From: an uncultured Anaerolineae bacterium
Lineage (GTDB): Bacteria > Chloroflexota > Anaerolineae > Anaerolineales > Villigracilaceae
Assembly: GCA_903882765.1 (NCBI GenBank)
Contig: CAIRYE010000164.1
Span: 1 to 8,688 of the forward strand
Length of the DNA: 8,688 nucleotides
Direction of reading: 5' to 3'
The translations under genes and the position numbers were made by a program. Below are positions 1 through 6,990 of this stretch, in pieces. Below the pieces are notes generated by a model. It worked only from the letters and a program-made list of their open reading frames with translations. It was not told the DNA's origin and did not search any database. Every line of letters begins with the position of its first letter. Position 1 is the first letter of the stretch.

Positions 1-277
1 CCTATCTCATTTTTACGCCGACGAGACGGCACGGAAATTGGATATAGCAATGCTCAACGCGATCGCGAGTGATTCGCCTGAAAAAGTGATGAGGGTTGCT
101 GCGAACGGTGAAGGAGAGGCTTGCGGTTTGGGAGCGATCATTGCGGCTATGTTTGCTACGCGTTCTATGGGGGCAAACGCCATCGATATCATTGATTACC
201 AAAATTCATCTTTGGTCACAGGGGATACAACCTCCGTTGTTGGTTACGGGGCTGCGGTGATCTTCAATAGGGGGTGA
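1..277 (+). CDS. MEMO family protein, AmmeMemoRadiSam system protein B (3' end only)
   Basis: This is the C-terminal 91 residues of a gene that begins before the window; the open frame runs back to base 2 without a stop, and the internal TTG and ATG codons should not be taken as starts. Seen: an SHFYADETARKLD block, then GEACGLGAIIAAM, then YQNSSLVTGDTTSVVGYGAAVIF. Known: this is the end of the MEMO/DUF52 fold, related to LigB-type class III extradiol dioxygenases. The His at bases 8-10 and the Cys at 122-124 match, from memory, the conserved His192 and Cys244 of human MEMO1. In bacteria such proteins often sit beside AMMECR1 and radical SAM genes, which would have to lie to the left here. 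The molecular role of bacterial members is poorly defined. The gene ends 3 bp from the convergent flippase gene, with no terminator between them. Confidence 0.85.
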   Translation, partial: LSHFYADETARKLDIAMLNAIASDSPEKVMRVAANGEGEACGLGAIIAAMFATRSMGANAIDIIDYQNSSLVTGDTTSVVGYGAAVIFNRG

Positions 278-280
278 GCG

Positions 281-1273
281 CTATTCCTTACTAAGATAGC
301 GGAAGGAAACCCCACCGAGCAAAAGCGGTACCCAAAAAGTAATGCCTCGATAAACTAAAGTGGATATGACGGATTCAGCCCAAGGAATATTCAAGGAATA
401 AAAAGCCATTGGCAGAATGGTTTCAACAATACCGATACCGTAAGGTGTAGGGGAAACGATCAGAAATAAATACGCCGAAGAAAAGCCTGCCACAACCGTG
501 CCAAGAGAAAAATCAACGTTAAATGCTCTAAAAACGAGAGCCATGATGGTGATCTGAAGAAGCTTGCTAACCAATGAAATGGAAAGCGGTAGCATAAAGC
601 TACTTTTCTTGAAACGTAAAATACCCAGCCCTTCCGATACTTCTAAGCCAAAGGTGTGGGCGGAGATCTCGGAAAAATATTCTTTATGGGTGAAGAACCA
701 GATAAAACGGTTTAAGAAGTGCGAAATTTGTTGCAACAGCCTGCCCAAACGCTCGCCTGAAATAGCGCCGAGGTAGATCACAAACCCAAGCGAAAGCACA
801 ATGACCAACATAATTGCCGAAGCGGAGATCTCTCCAGGGTTTAGATCATTCCTGCGTACGAGAACTACCAATCCTAGGCTTAGTACCAATAAAAAGGCGG
901 TGTATTCCAAGAAAAGGAACAGCGCACCCGCGGCGGCAGCCAAACCCCTCGAGTTCCCTCGTTTGCCGGCATCATCCACAAAGATGGCAATACCGCCAAA
1001 GCCACCACTTGGAGCTATTACATTGATAAAACTGGCGGTGGAGGTTAAAAGGGCAAGATGTTTTAACCTTTCTTCCATCCCCATCAACTTGTATAAAAAT
1101 TTATAATTGAGGGCTTCACTCAAAATATTAAGCAGCATTACACAGATCGCGGCAATTAAAAACAATGGATTGGCGTGTTGAAGAACCAACCAAGTTTTCT
1201 CAAGTTCTCCAAAACTAATAAAGACGATGCCAACGATCATGAAGATCGCAAGAAGGATGATTAATTTCCTCAT
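281..1273 (-). CDS. LPG synthase/flippase-like integral membrane protein (UPF0104 family)
   Basis: A 330-residue hydrophobic protein with about 7-8 predicted membrane segments, starting MRKLIILLAIF. Family marks (numbered from this Met): NVIAPSGGFGGIAIF at about 84-98, SPTPYGIGIVET at 274-285 and YRGITFWVPLLLG at 308-320. Known: these are typical of the lysylphosphatidylglycerol synthase transmembrane domain family, which includes the flippase half of MprF and stand-alone proteins thought to move lipids or lipid-linked sugars. The MprF aminoacyl-transferase half is absent, so this is the membrane module alone and its substrate cannot be told. Start choice: ATG codons at 1282 and 1273 and a TTG at 1291 are all in frame. 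I prefer 1273 because a TATAAT lies exactly 7 nt before it, which suggests a leaderless start, and because Met-Arg-Lys directly before a membrane helix is natural. Translation from 1282 on a read-through nadD transcript remains possible. Confidence 0.85.
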   Translation of the reverse strand: MRKLIILLAIFMIVGIVFISFGELEKTWLVLQHANPLFLIAAICVMLLNILSEALNYKFLYKLMGMEERLKHLALLTSTASFINVIAPSGGFGGIAIFVDDAGKRGNSRGLAAAAGALFLFLEYTAFLLVLSLGLVVLVRRNDLNPGEISASAIMLVIVLSLGFVIYLGAISGERLGRLLQQISHFLNRFIWFFTHKEYFSEISAHTFGLEVSEGLGILRFKKSSFMLPLSISLVSKLLQITIMALVFRAFNVDFSLGTVVAGFSSAYLFLIVSPTPYGIGIVETILPMAFYSLNIPWAESVISTLVYRGITFWVPLLLGGVSFRYLSKE

Positions 1274-1280
1274 AGATGGC

Positions 1281-1310
1281 ATTATATCCAATTTATTGGG
1301 GGATTGTTCA
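1281..1310 (-). promoter_or_regulatory. Candidate promoter giving a leaderless flippase mRNA
   Basis: Minus strand: a perfect TATAAT (1286 down to 1281), with a 4-of-6 match to the -35 consensus, TGAACA (1310 to 1305), 18 bp upstream. Seven bases separate the TATAAT from the ATG at 1273, so a normal start point would fall on the ATG itself. An inverted repeat CCAAT-TT-ATTGG (1288-1299) lies in the spacer and could be an operator, though it is short and AT-rich. Inferred only from sequence. Confidence 0.5.
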
Positions 1311-1342
1311 TTGATCGGAATCGTGGGAAGTTATCGATAGGA

Positions 1343-1945
1343 TTATTGATATATCTCAAACTCGCGGATATAGTCAAAAACGAGTGCTGGGAGATAATGA
1401 CGGTAATGATTTCCAGATAGGATCCTATGGCGGATATCGGACGAGGAGATCTGCAACAAGGGTGCCTGAATAAGCTTGATTTTTGATTTCAGTTGTGGGT
1501 ATTCATCAAGCGCGCTATCGATCGAAAGCCCTTCGCCTGGTCTTAGCATTACCCCGATAGCGTCAATATGCCGCAAGATCTCATCCGGTTTGTACCAAGT
1601 AGGAAACCCAGCCAAAGAATCCCCACCTAGTAACAAGGTTAGCTCATCTGTGGGAAATTTTTTCCTGAAAAGAGCTACCGTATCCGCTGTGTAATGCGGG
1701 CCGGGTCGTTCCATTTCCAACAAACTGATATCAAAAGCCGCATCGTCCGCGATGGCGCGTTTTACCATTTCAACGCGGTGGCGAATATCTACCTTGCGCT
1801 GTTCTGTTTTAAAAGGCGAATCAGGGGTCAATACCCAGATCACTTTATCCAAAGCAAGTTGCTGATGTACCTCTGCGGCAAGGATGATATGCCCGAGATG
1901 GGGTGGGTCGAATGTTCCGCCAAACAGACCGATCTTGGATCTCAT
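1343..1945 (-). CDS. nadD: Nicotinate-nucleotide adenylyltransferase NadD
   Basis: A 200-residue protein of normal family length. It adenylates nicotinate mononucleotide with ATP to give deamido-NAD, the shared penultimate step of NAD synthesis in the cytoplasm. Seen: the nucleotidyltransferase signature GGTFDPPHLGH at residues 9-19, TPDSPFK at 40-46, GPHYTADTV at 82-90, LLLGGDSLAGFPTWYKPDE at 104-122, and the ISSSDIR motif at 166-172 followed by a short helical C-terminus. These are complete and in the right order, so the enzyme should be active. The start is the ATG at 1945. The nearest AGGA-like ribosome site overlaps the stop of the upstream GH13 gene and is about 15 bases away, so translation may rely on coupling across the 17-bp gap. 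nadD often neighbours obg, proB or rsfS; here it lies between an amylase-family gene and a flippase-like gene, which is less usual. Confidence 0.96.
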   Translation of the reverse strand: MRSKIGLFGGTFDPPHLGHIILAAEVHQQLALDKVIWVLTPDSPFKTEQRKVDIRHRVEMVKRAIADDAAFDISLLEMERPGPHYTADTVALFRKKFPTDELTLLLGGDSLAGFPTWYKPDEILRHIDAIGVMLRPGEGLSIDSALDEYPQLKSKIKLIQAPLLQISSSDIRHRILSGNHYRHYLPALVFDYIREFEIYQ

Positions 1946-1962
1946 ACTTTTTTTCGTATTTC

Positions 1963-4740
1963 CTATTCCGCTTTTTTTGCTTTCGCGGTGGTTGGTTTAA
2001 CGGGTTCTTTTTTTGTTTTGGGCTTCTCTGTTGTAACCGTATCAGGTTTTGCGACCTTTGCAACGCCTGTTTTTCTAGGTTTCTTTGCCTTTTTCGCTGA
2101 TTTTTCTTCCAACTCTTCGGCAGGTCTAAACATTTCATCCCATTTAGCTTGCATCGACCAATAGCCTGCGCCATTAAGGCTTTGGTGAACCTGCTGCCAC
2201 TTACCGTCTTCGTCATACACCTCGCGAAAATCAATGAACGCATGGGTTTTGTATGAGCCGAGCTCAACATACATCCCTTTTTCGACCAATTCATTTACCG
2301 GTCGAATGAAATCGAGCCCAGAATTTACATCGTGGAAGATGACGAAATTACGGTCGTTCCAATGCAGATCTAGTCCATCGGCTAAACTCCGTTGTTGGAT
2401 CTGGCCGCTGGTTTTGTTCATAAAGCCGGCTGAGGTTTTGATCCAGCCACGGGTTTCGGCGTATTTGTTGTGGTAAATGATCAAGGCATGTTCAGAACCC
2501 TTACCGTTGGAATAGGCAAACACTTCTTCATTTACATACCCTTCAGGAGTATAGAGATCGTAAAGTAGGAATTGATCGACTTCCGCGAAGAGGTATCGTT
2601 TACGCATGAGTGGGAAGACAACCCTTTCGTGATGGTCCATCAAACCTTGATCGGGAGATTCATCCCAGTAAGCCTTGCGGTATTCCATCCCGTACTTTTC
2701 CTTAAAGCCCTCGATCTGGCCGTGTCCGACCATCGGCAAGCCTGGAAGAGTTGCCATTAAGGTCGCAACGCCGAAGTATTTATCTCCATTGCCAAACTGT
2801 TCCATGGCGGTCTTCTCATCTGGATTGTTCATAAAATTGACGTAGCGCTTGAGGATCTGTGGATCAAATTCAAGGGTGTTTTTGATCACCATGCGATACT
2901 TGGCATTATCTTCATCGCGTAGCATATGCATAAAGGCTGAATTGTATACCCGGTGCATACCGAGGGTTCGAACAAAATAACTCTCCATCATCCAAAAAGC
3001 TTCCGCGAGAAGTAAAGTATCTGGGACTTCCGTGGCGACGCGGTCAACAACCTCGCGCCAAAATTCTTCTGGAATGGCTTGGTCGAACTGTTCCTTGGTA
3101 AGGCCATGCTCAGAGCGTGAAGCTATCGCGCCGCCTGAACCCGGTTCTGGAAACCATAATCGTTGGATGTGTCGTTTTGCCAAGGTCATGGCGGCATCGA
3201 AGCGTATGATCGGGAAGTTGCGGGCGACGTGCAGGATGGTTTGGATGACCGCTTCGCGCACTTCGGCTTTCAGGAAATTTAGTTGGGCGGTATCGTTCCA
3301 AGGCATTGAGGTGCCATCGTTGCCATGGTAAATATATTGGGCATCACCAGACCAGCGGTCTAATCGTTTGAATACCACTGACGCGTCTGAACGATCATAA
3401 TAATGGTCTTCCAGGAAGACGCCTACCCGAGAATCGTCCGAAAGATCACGGCCGTTGAATGAATAAGAGGGATAAGGTGGGTAGGGCAACGATAAGAACC
3501 AATCGGGGTGATCTACCACCCAAGTGGAATCAATGCCCATATGGTTTGGAACCATATCCGCGCTGAGACGGATGCCTTTTTGCCAGGCACGCCAACGCAG
3601 GTTTTCTAAGGCTTGCCAGCCGCCAAGATCATTGGCTATAGAATAGTCTTTGAGTGAGTAGGCTGAGGCAACCGCTTCGGCGTTTCCCATCATTTGTTTG
3701 ATGGTTCGTGAGGCGATACTGCGTTCCCATAAACCGATCAGCCAAAGACCGGTTATACCGGATTTTGCCAACCGTTCCAGTTCTTCATCGGGGATAGCGT
3801 CCAGAGTTCTGATCTCGCGGCCATATGCTTTGGAGAGTTGGTCTAACCATACATATGAATTCTTAGCGATCAAGATCAGGTTTGGCATCCAGTCTTTATC
3901 GGGGCTGAAACGTTCGTATTCGGCGTAATCTGAGGCTTTGAATTCGATCACAGGTGCTTCGCCGGCAAAGCCACCCGAAAAATCACCGCGGATCGCTTCT
4001 TCGCGAACAAAATCCATACCGCGCAATAATTTTTGGATGAAGATATCGCCGAGGATATTTCCCCACTTTCCGATCAAAAATTGCAACTGTCCTTCTAAGG
4101 AATATGGTGAGGCGATCGCAGGGGCGCGCAGAATGGAAATGAGCGTTTCGTTGCTGCCGGCAGCACCAAAGGGGCGTTCACCGTTGAAGAAATCGGAGAG
4201 GGACGAGATGAGTTGGATAAAACCAACGCCTTTTAAATTGGAGTCATCAAATAATTCTTTGTAGGGATGAGTTGCCGGATTTAGATTGGTAATGTTGAGG
4301 ATCAACATCTCTTCTAAGGTTACGTGGTGGTGGGTTCTGCCATTGGTAGAACCTTCTAGGTATTGTTCCGTTAAAATTTCCTTTTTGTAGACAGCGCGAG
4401 GGGGAAATTCTTCGATGAATTTTAATTGTGTTTTTTTAATACTTTCGCTTCCCAATTGGCTCGTGAGTTTTGAGAATGCCTTTTCCATTACGCCTGGGTT
4501 TTGCTCTTCATATTTACGAATGATGATGTGGAGAACCTCATCGATCAAGCCCATCGCGTTGATCTCAGAGGCAGGAATGACCTTCCCACGAACCTTGCTC
4601 ATTTTCTCGGCAAAAAGACGAGCCGCGGAAAAGTCCGCCAAAATGACTCTGCCATCGGTGGCAAACATTGTTTCATCAAATGAATATTTAACTCTGGCTT
4701 GCCGCGAAACGTGAAATTCAAAAGGCATTCTGATTGTCAT
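1963..4740 (-). CDS. GH13 alpha-amylase-family protein with helical N-terminal domain and basic C-terminal tail
   Basis: A 925-residue cytoplasmic-looking protein with no signal peptide. It probably acts on alpha-glucans or maltooligosaccharides by hydrolysis or transfer; the substrate is unknown. Numbered from the chosen Met: residues about 5-285 form a non-catalytic, helix-rich region; the TIM barrel follows (TGLWLIGLWERS at 330-341). GH13 motif I is DMVPNH (D395, H400); motif II is RFDAAM with nucleophile D515; motif III is LLLAEAFW with acid/base E580; motif IV reads FMNNPDE with D641. The three catalytic acids are present, but the usual NHD of motif IV is NPD. A beta-type C-terminal domain follows, then a tail at 880-925 with 16 Lys in 46 residues. 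Start: ATG 4740 has GGAG 6 bases upstream; the in-frame ATG at 4767 overlaps a likely -10 element and is rejected. The gene is first in a likely operon with nadD. Confidence 0.9.
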   Translation of the reverse strand: MTIRMPFEFHVSRQARVKYSFDETMFATDGRVILADFSAARLFAEKMSKVRGKVIPASEINAMGLIDEVLHIIIRKYEEQNPGVMEKAFSKLTSQLGSESIKKTQLKFIEEFPPRAVYKKEILTEQYLEGSTNGRTHHHVTLEEMLILNITNLNPATHPYKELFDDSNLKGVGFIQLISSLSDFFNGERPFGAAGSNETLISILRAPAIASPYSLEGQLQFLIGKWGNILGDIFIQKLLRGMDFVREEAIRGDFSGGFAGEAPVIEFKASDYAEYERFSPDKDWMPNLILIAKNSYVWLDQLSKAYGREIRTLDAIPDEELERLAKSGITGLWLIGLWERSIASRTIKQMMGNAEAVASAYSLKDYSIANDLGGWQALENLRWRAWQKGIRLSADMVPNHMGIDSTWVVDHPDWFLSLPYPPYPSYSFNGRDLSDDSRVGVFLEDHYYDRSDASVVFKRLDRWSGDAQYIYHGNDGTSMPWNDTAQLNFLKAEVREAVIQTILHVARNFPIIRFDAAMTLAKRHIQRLWFPEPGSGGAIASRSEHGLTKEQFDQAIPEEFWREVVDRVATEVPDTLLLAEAFWMMESYFVRTLGMHRVYNSAFMHMLRDEDNAKYRMVIKNTLEFDPQILKRYVNFMNNPDEKTAMEQFGNGDKYFGVATLMATLPGLPMVGHGQIEGFKEKYGMEYRKAYWDESPDQGLMDHHERVVFPLMRKRYLFAEVDQFLLYDLYTPEGYVNEEVFAYSNGKGSEHALIIYHNKYAETRGWIKTSAGFMNKTSGQIQQRSLADGLDLHWNDRNFVIFHDVNSGLDFIRPVNELVEKGMYVELGSYKTHAFIDFREVYDEDGKWQQVHQSLNGAGYWSMQAKWDEMFRPAEELEEKSAKKAKKPRKTGVAKVAKPDTVTTEKPKTKKEPVKPTTAKAKKAE

Positions 4741-4746
4741 GGAGTT

Positions 4747-4750
4747 CTCC
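4747..4750 (-). promoter_or_regulatory. Ribosome binding site that fixes the GH13 start
   Basis: On the minus strand GGAG stands 6 bases before the ATG at 4740. It is the only strong Shine-Dalgarno match among the genes of this window. It decides for the 925-residue product over the longer reading from 4767. The GGAG is one arm of a small inverted repeat, GGAGAACTCC. Confidence 0.7.
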
Positions 4751-4765
4751 AAAAATTTAGTTAGC

Positions 4766-4777
4766 ATAATAAATATA
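4766..4777 (-). promoter_or_regulatory. Candidate -10 region for the GH13-nadD transcript
   Basis: Minus strand: overlapping TATATT (4777-4772) and TATTAT (4771-4766) hexamers. Either would give a short leader that includes the GGAG ribosome site. I see no good -35 match at 16-18 bp, so this is a weak, AT-rich candidate in the 83-bp divergent gap between the GH13 and kinase genes. Confidence 0.35.
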
Positions 4778-4810
4778 CTCGATTGCTGAAATGATAGGTA
4801 GGATGTAGTG

Positions 4811-4816
4811 TATACT
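4811..4816 (+). promoter_or_regulatory. Candidate -10 box giving a leaderless membrane-kinase mRNA
   Basis: TATACT lies exactly 7 bases before the ATG at 4824, so transcription would start at or next to the start codon. No Shine-Dalgarno sequence precedes the ATG and no good -35 is visible. The same spacing occurs before the flippase gene, which strengthens both calls. Confidence 0.45.
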
Positions 4817-4823
4817 TTTGATT

Positions 4824-6977
4824 ATGTTCGATTTCACAATCATTGAGCATTTTGCCCCTCTTTTTACTGCCCAAATTATAATATTGCTTGCCGTGATAAC
4901 GGTTCTTTTGATCTACCGAAATCGCATGCAAGCGGCAACCGTTTACCTCGTTTTATATACCACTTCCTTATTTATCGGACTTTGGGTTTTTCAAGGACTA
5001 GCTGGATCCCAAAACATAACCATAGCGTCCCTCGGCTTGTTTCTATCCATCCTTTTGTTTCATAGTATTCAAAAAATTTACGGTCGGATCAAACCTGTAT
5101 ACATTTTATTAGATGTCTGTGTGATTGGAATTTCTGTAGCTGGGGCAACAATCCAACAGGTTGTGTTTGCCAGCCTAATGTACACTGTTTTTTCGATCAA
5201 TCTGCTACGGGTCGCGCTAACGCGGGCTGATCAATACCACCATCGGAACCGCATGTACTATTGGTTACCCGTTGTAATCGGACAGGTAGTTGTTGATCTT
5301 TTGTTTATTGATAATTCCACAACAATCTTCTTTTTTTCGCGAATCGGAATTCTGATATACATTCTAAGTATTAGTATTGCCAAAAAATTACCGGATATAA
5401 AATTCATTCTTCAAAAAACCCTTCAAAAGAGCATTCTGATCGCTTTCGTTTTTTCATACATCATTTCGGTTGGTTTTGGTTTAGCTTTTCTGACTGAGCC
5501 TGCCCAACGTACTATGTTTTTTGCGGCTGCGATTATTTTGCTCACCTTCACCTTCCAATTCCTTTCAGACCGACTGGATCGGGTAACAAAATCAGTTTTT
5601 AGAATGGTGAAGATGGATACACAAGGCTTGATCAGCGATTTTGATCATCGTTTGCGTAAAACAACCAACCTTTCCTCGGTGGTAGAAACCATAGACCGAT
5701 TCATCATAGAAAAACTTGGGGCAAAACACAGTAAGTTGATCTTGGTGGATCCCCTAAAAGAAACAACGGGCGAAGATGGTTTTTTCCTTCAAGAATACCG
5801 CACCTTTGCTACCGAAAACGAAGCAGCCAGCCTTTACCTCGTAAAAACAGACCAGCTTGTTAGCGTCTTTTCAGTACAACAGGATCCGGTGCTGGCTTAT
5901 GATCTTGAATTTTCCAGCGATTTTGGGAATGTTGCCCCGACAGTAAAACATTGGTTTGCTTCGCTTGGCGTGGAGCTTTTTATACCGGTTTTTGAAAAAC
6001 AAAATTGGATCGGGCTTCTGGCAATTGGACTCAGAAAAAAGAATCGATACGACCCCTTCGAGATCGCTTTCCTAAAGTCTGTTGCCATTCAAGCAGGCGC
6101 AACCCTCGAAAACGCGCGGCTGATCGAGAAATTGACCGTGACGAATGATGAACTCATGCAATCCATTGCCACACTCGAAAACATATCGCGGGATCTCTCC
6201 AACTTTGAGACCATTAAATCGAATTTCATCAGTATTGCCTCCCACGAATTGAGAACCCCGCTAACGGTTACACGGGGTTATGTTGAAATGTTGATGGATG
6301 ATGAAACATTACCAGCAACCCAAAAAGATTTGCTTAAAGGCATATATAAAGGTGTGTTGAAGCAGGAAGAAATACTAGATTCTCTTTTCGAACTGGCTAA
6401 GTTGGATTCATCAAGTGAACAATTACGTAGTGAAGAAATATCAATGAATGAACTGGTGAAAGAAGTTGCCCAGAAGATGATGAAAGTGATCAACCAGCGC
6501 CAACAGGTGCTGATGATCGACCTACCGGATCTTCCAAAGATGATGGGGGATAAAGGATCGATCAGGCGATTATTCCTAAATATTCTTCAGAACGCGGTGA
6601 AATTTACGCCAGATCATGGCAAGATCACTATCACCGGATTTGCGGTAAAGGAATCTACTACGGATGAGGCCGGGGTTGAAATGATCGTGCGCGATACCGG
6701 TGTAGGAATAAGCAAAGACCTTCAGGAAGTCATTTTTACCCGCTTTTATCAACCCGGCGAAAAAGTGGATACGCTATCCTCGAGCAAATTCAAGTTCAAG
6801 GGTTCTGGGCTTGGGCTGGGTTTAGCGCTCTCTAGGGCGATCGTAAAAGCTCACGGCGGCCGAATTTGGGTGGTTAGCCCCGGCTACGACGAACGTGGCT
6901 GCCCAGGCAGCGAGTTTCACTTCTTTTTCCCCTTCAAGCCGCAAAATATATTTCCCGAAATAAAAAAAGACCACTAA
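4824..6977 (+). CDS. Membrane-bound sensor histidine kinase (8-9 TM, GAF, HisKA, HATPase)
   Basis: A 717-residue two-component sensor kinase. Numbered from ATG 4824: about 8-9 hydrophobic segments between residues 13 and 247 form the N-terminal region, with no recognised extracellular sensor domain, so the signal may be sensed in or near the membrane. A GAF domain lies at about 285-430, followed by a helical linker at 434-468 of signalling-helix type. HisKA has the H-box IASHELRTPLT with phospho-acceptor H474. The ATP-binding domain shows the N-box NILQNAVKFTPD (586-597), G1 DTGVGIS (624-630), F-box FTRFYQ (638-643) and G2 GSGLGLGLALS (660-670). All catalytic boxes are intact. No receiver or response regulator is present. 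The in-frame TTG at 4818 is a poor alternative start because it directly follows the -10 hexamer. The last codons and stop are part of the terminator hairpin. The ligand and partner regulator are unknown. Confidence 0.92.
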   Translation: MFDFTIIEHFAPLFTAQIIILLAVITVLLIYRNRMQAATVYLVLYTTSLFIGLWVFQGLAGSQNITIASLGLFLSILLFHSIQKIYGRIKPVYILLDVCVIGISVAGATIQQVVFASLMYTVFSINLLRVALTRADQYHHRNRMYYWLPVVIGQVVVDLLFIDNSTTIFFFSRIGILIYILSISIAKKLPDIKFILQKTLQKSILIAFVFSYIISVGFGLAFLTEPAQRTMFFAAAIILLTFTFQFLSDRLDRVTKSVFRMVKMDTQGLISDFDHRLRKTTNLSSVVETIDRFIIEKLGAKHSKLILVDPLKETTGEDGFFLQEYRTFATENEAASLYLVKTDQLVSVFSVQQDPVLAYDLEFSSDFGNVAPTVKHWFASLGVELFIPVFEKQNWIGLLAIGLRKKNRYDPFEIAFLKSVAIQAGATLENARLIEKLTVTNDELMQSIATLENISRDLSNFETIKSNFISIASHELRTPLTVTRGYVEMLMDDETLPATQKDLLKGIYKGVLKQEEILDSLFELAKLDSSSEQLRSEEISMNELVKEVAQKMMKVINQRQQVLMIDLPDLPKMMGDKGSIRRLFLNILQNAVKFTPDHGKITITGFAVKESTTDEAGVEMIVRDTGVGISKDLQEVIFTRFYQPGEKVDTLSSSKFKFKGSGLGLGLALSRAIVKAHGGRIWVVSPGYDERGCPGSEFHFFFPFKPQNIFPEIKKDH

Positions 6978-6989
6978 ATGGTCTTTTTT
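6963..6989. terminator. Bidirectional rho-independent terminator shared by the kinase and tRNA-Arg
   Basis: A perfect 11-bp stem (6963-6973 pairing with 6979-6989) with a 5-base loop. Its core GACCA/TGGTC is flanked by six A and six T, so either strand ends in a U-tract. On the plus strand it ends the kinase, whose TAA (6975-6977) is in the loop. On the minus strand it begins 2 bases after the tRNA 3' end. Confidence 0.9.
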
Positions 6990-6990
6990 G

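Noticed and set aside
801..1106. Plus-strand ORFs inside the flippase gene
   Set aside because: Antisense shadows of a well-supported membrane protein gene.
1694..2164. 156-residue plus-strand ORF rich in Phe and Ala across the nadD-GH13 junction
   Set aside because: It is the antisense shadow of the Lys/Ala-rich tail codons and the nadD start; no family resemblance and no ribosome site.
1845..2294. 149-residue minus-strand ORF rich in Lys, Arg and Gln overlapping the GH13 3' end
   Set aside because: Out-of-frame reading of the low-complexity tail; both flanking genes are firmly identified and account for the DNA.
4741..4750. GGAG-AA-CTCC inverted repeat at the GH13 ribosome site as a regulatory hairpin
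   Set aside because: A 2-base loop cannot form a stable 4-bp hairpin; more likely a chance consequence of the Shine-Dalgarno sequence.
4741..4767. In-frame upstream ATG (4767) extending the GH13 protein by 9 residues
   Set aside because: It overlaps the likely -10 region and lacks a ribosome site, whereas ATG 4740 has GGAG at ideal spacing.
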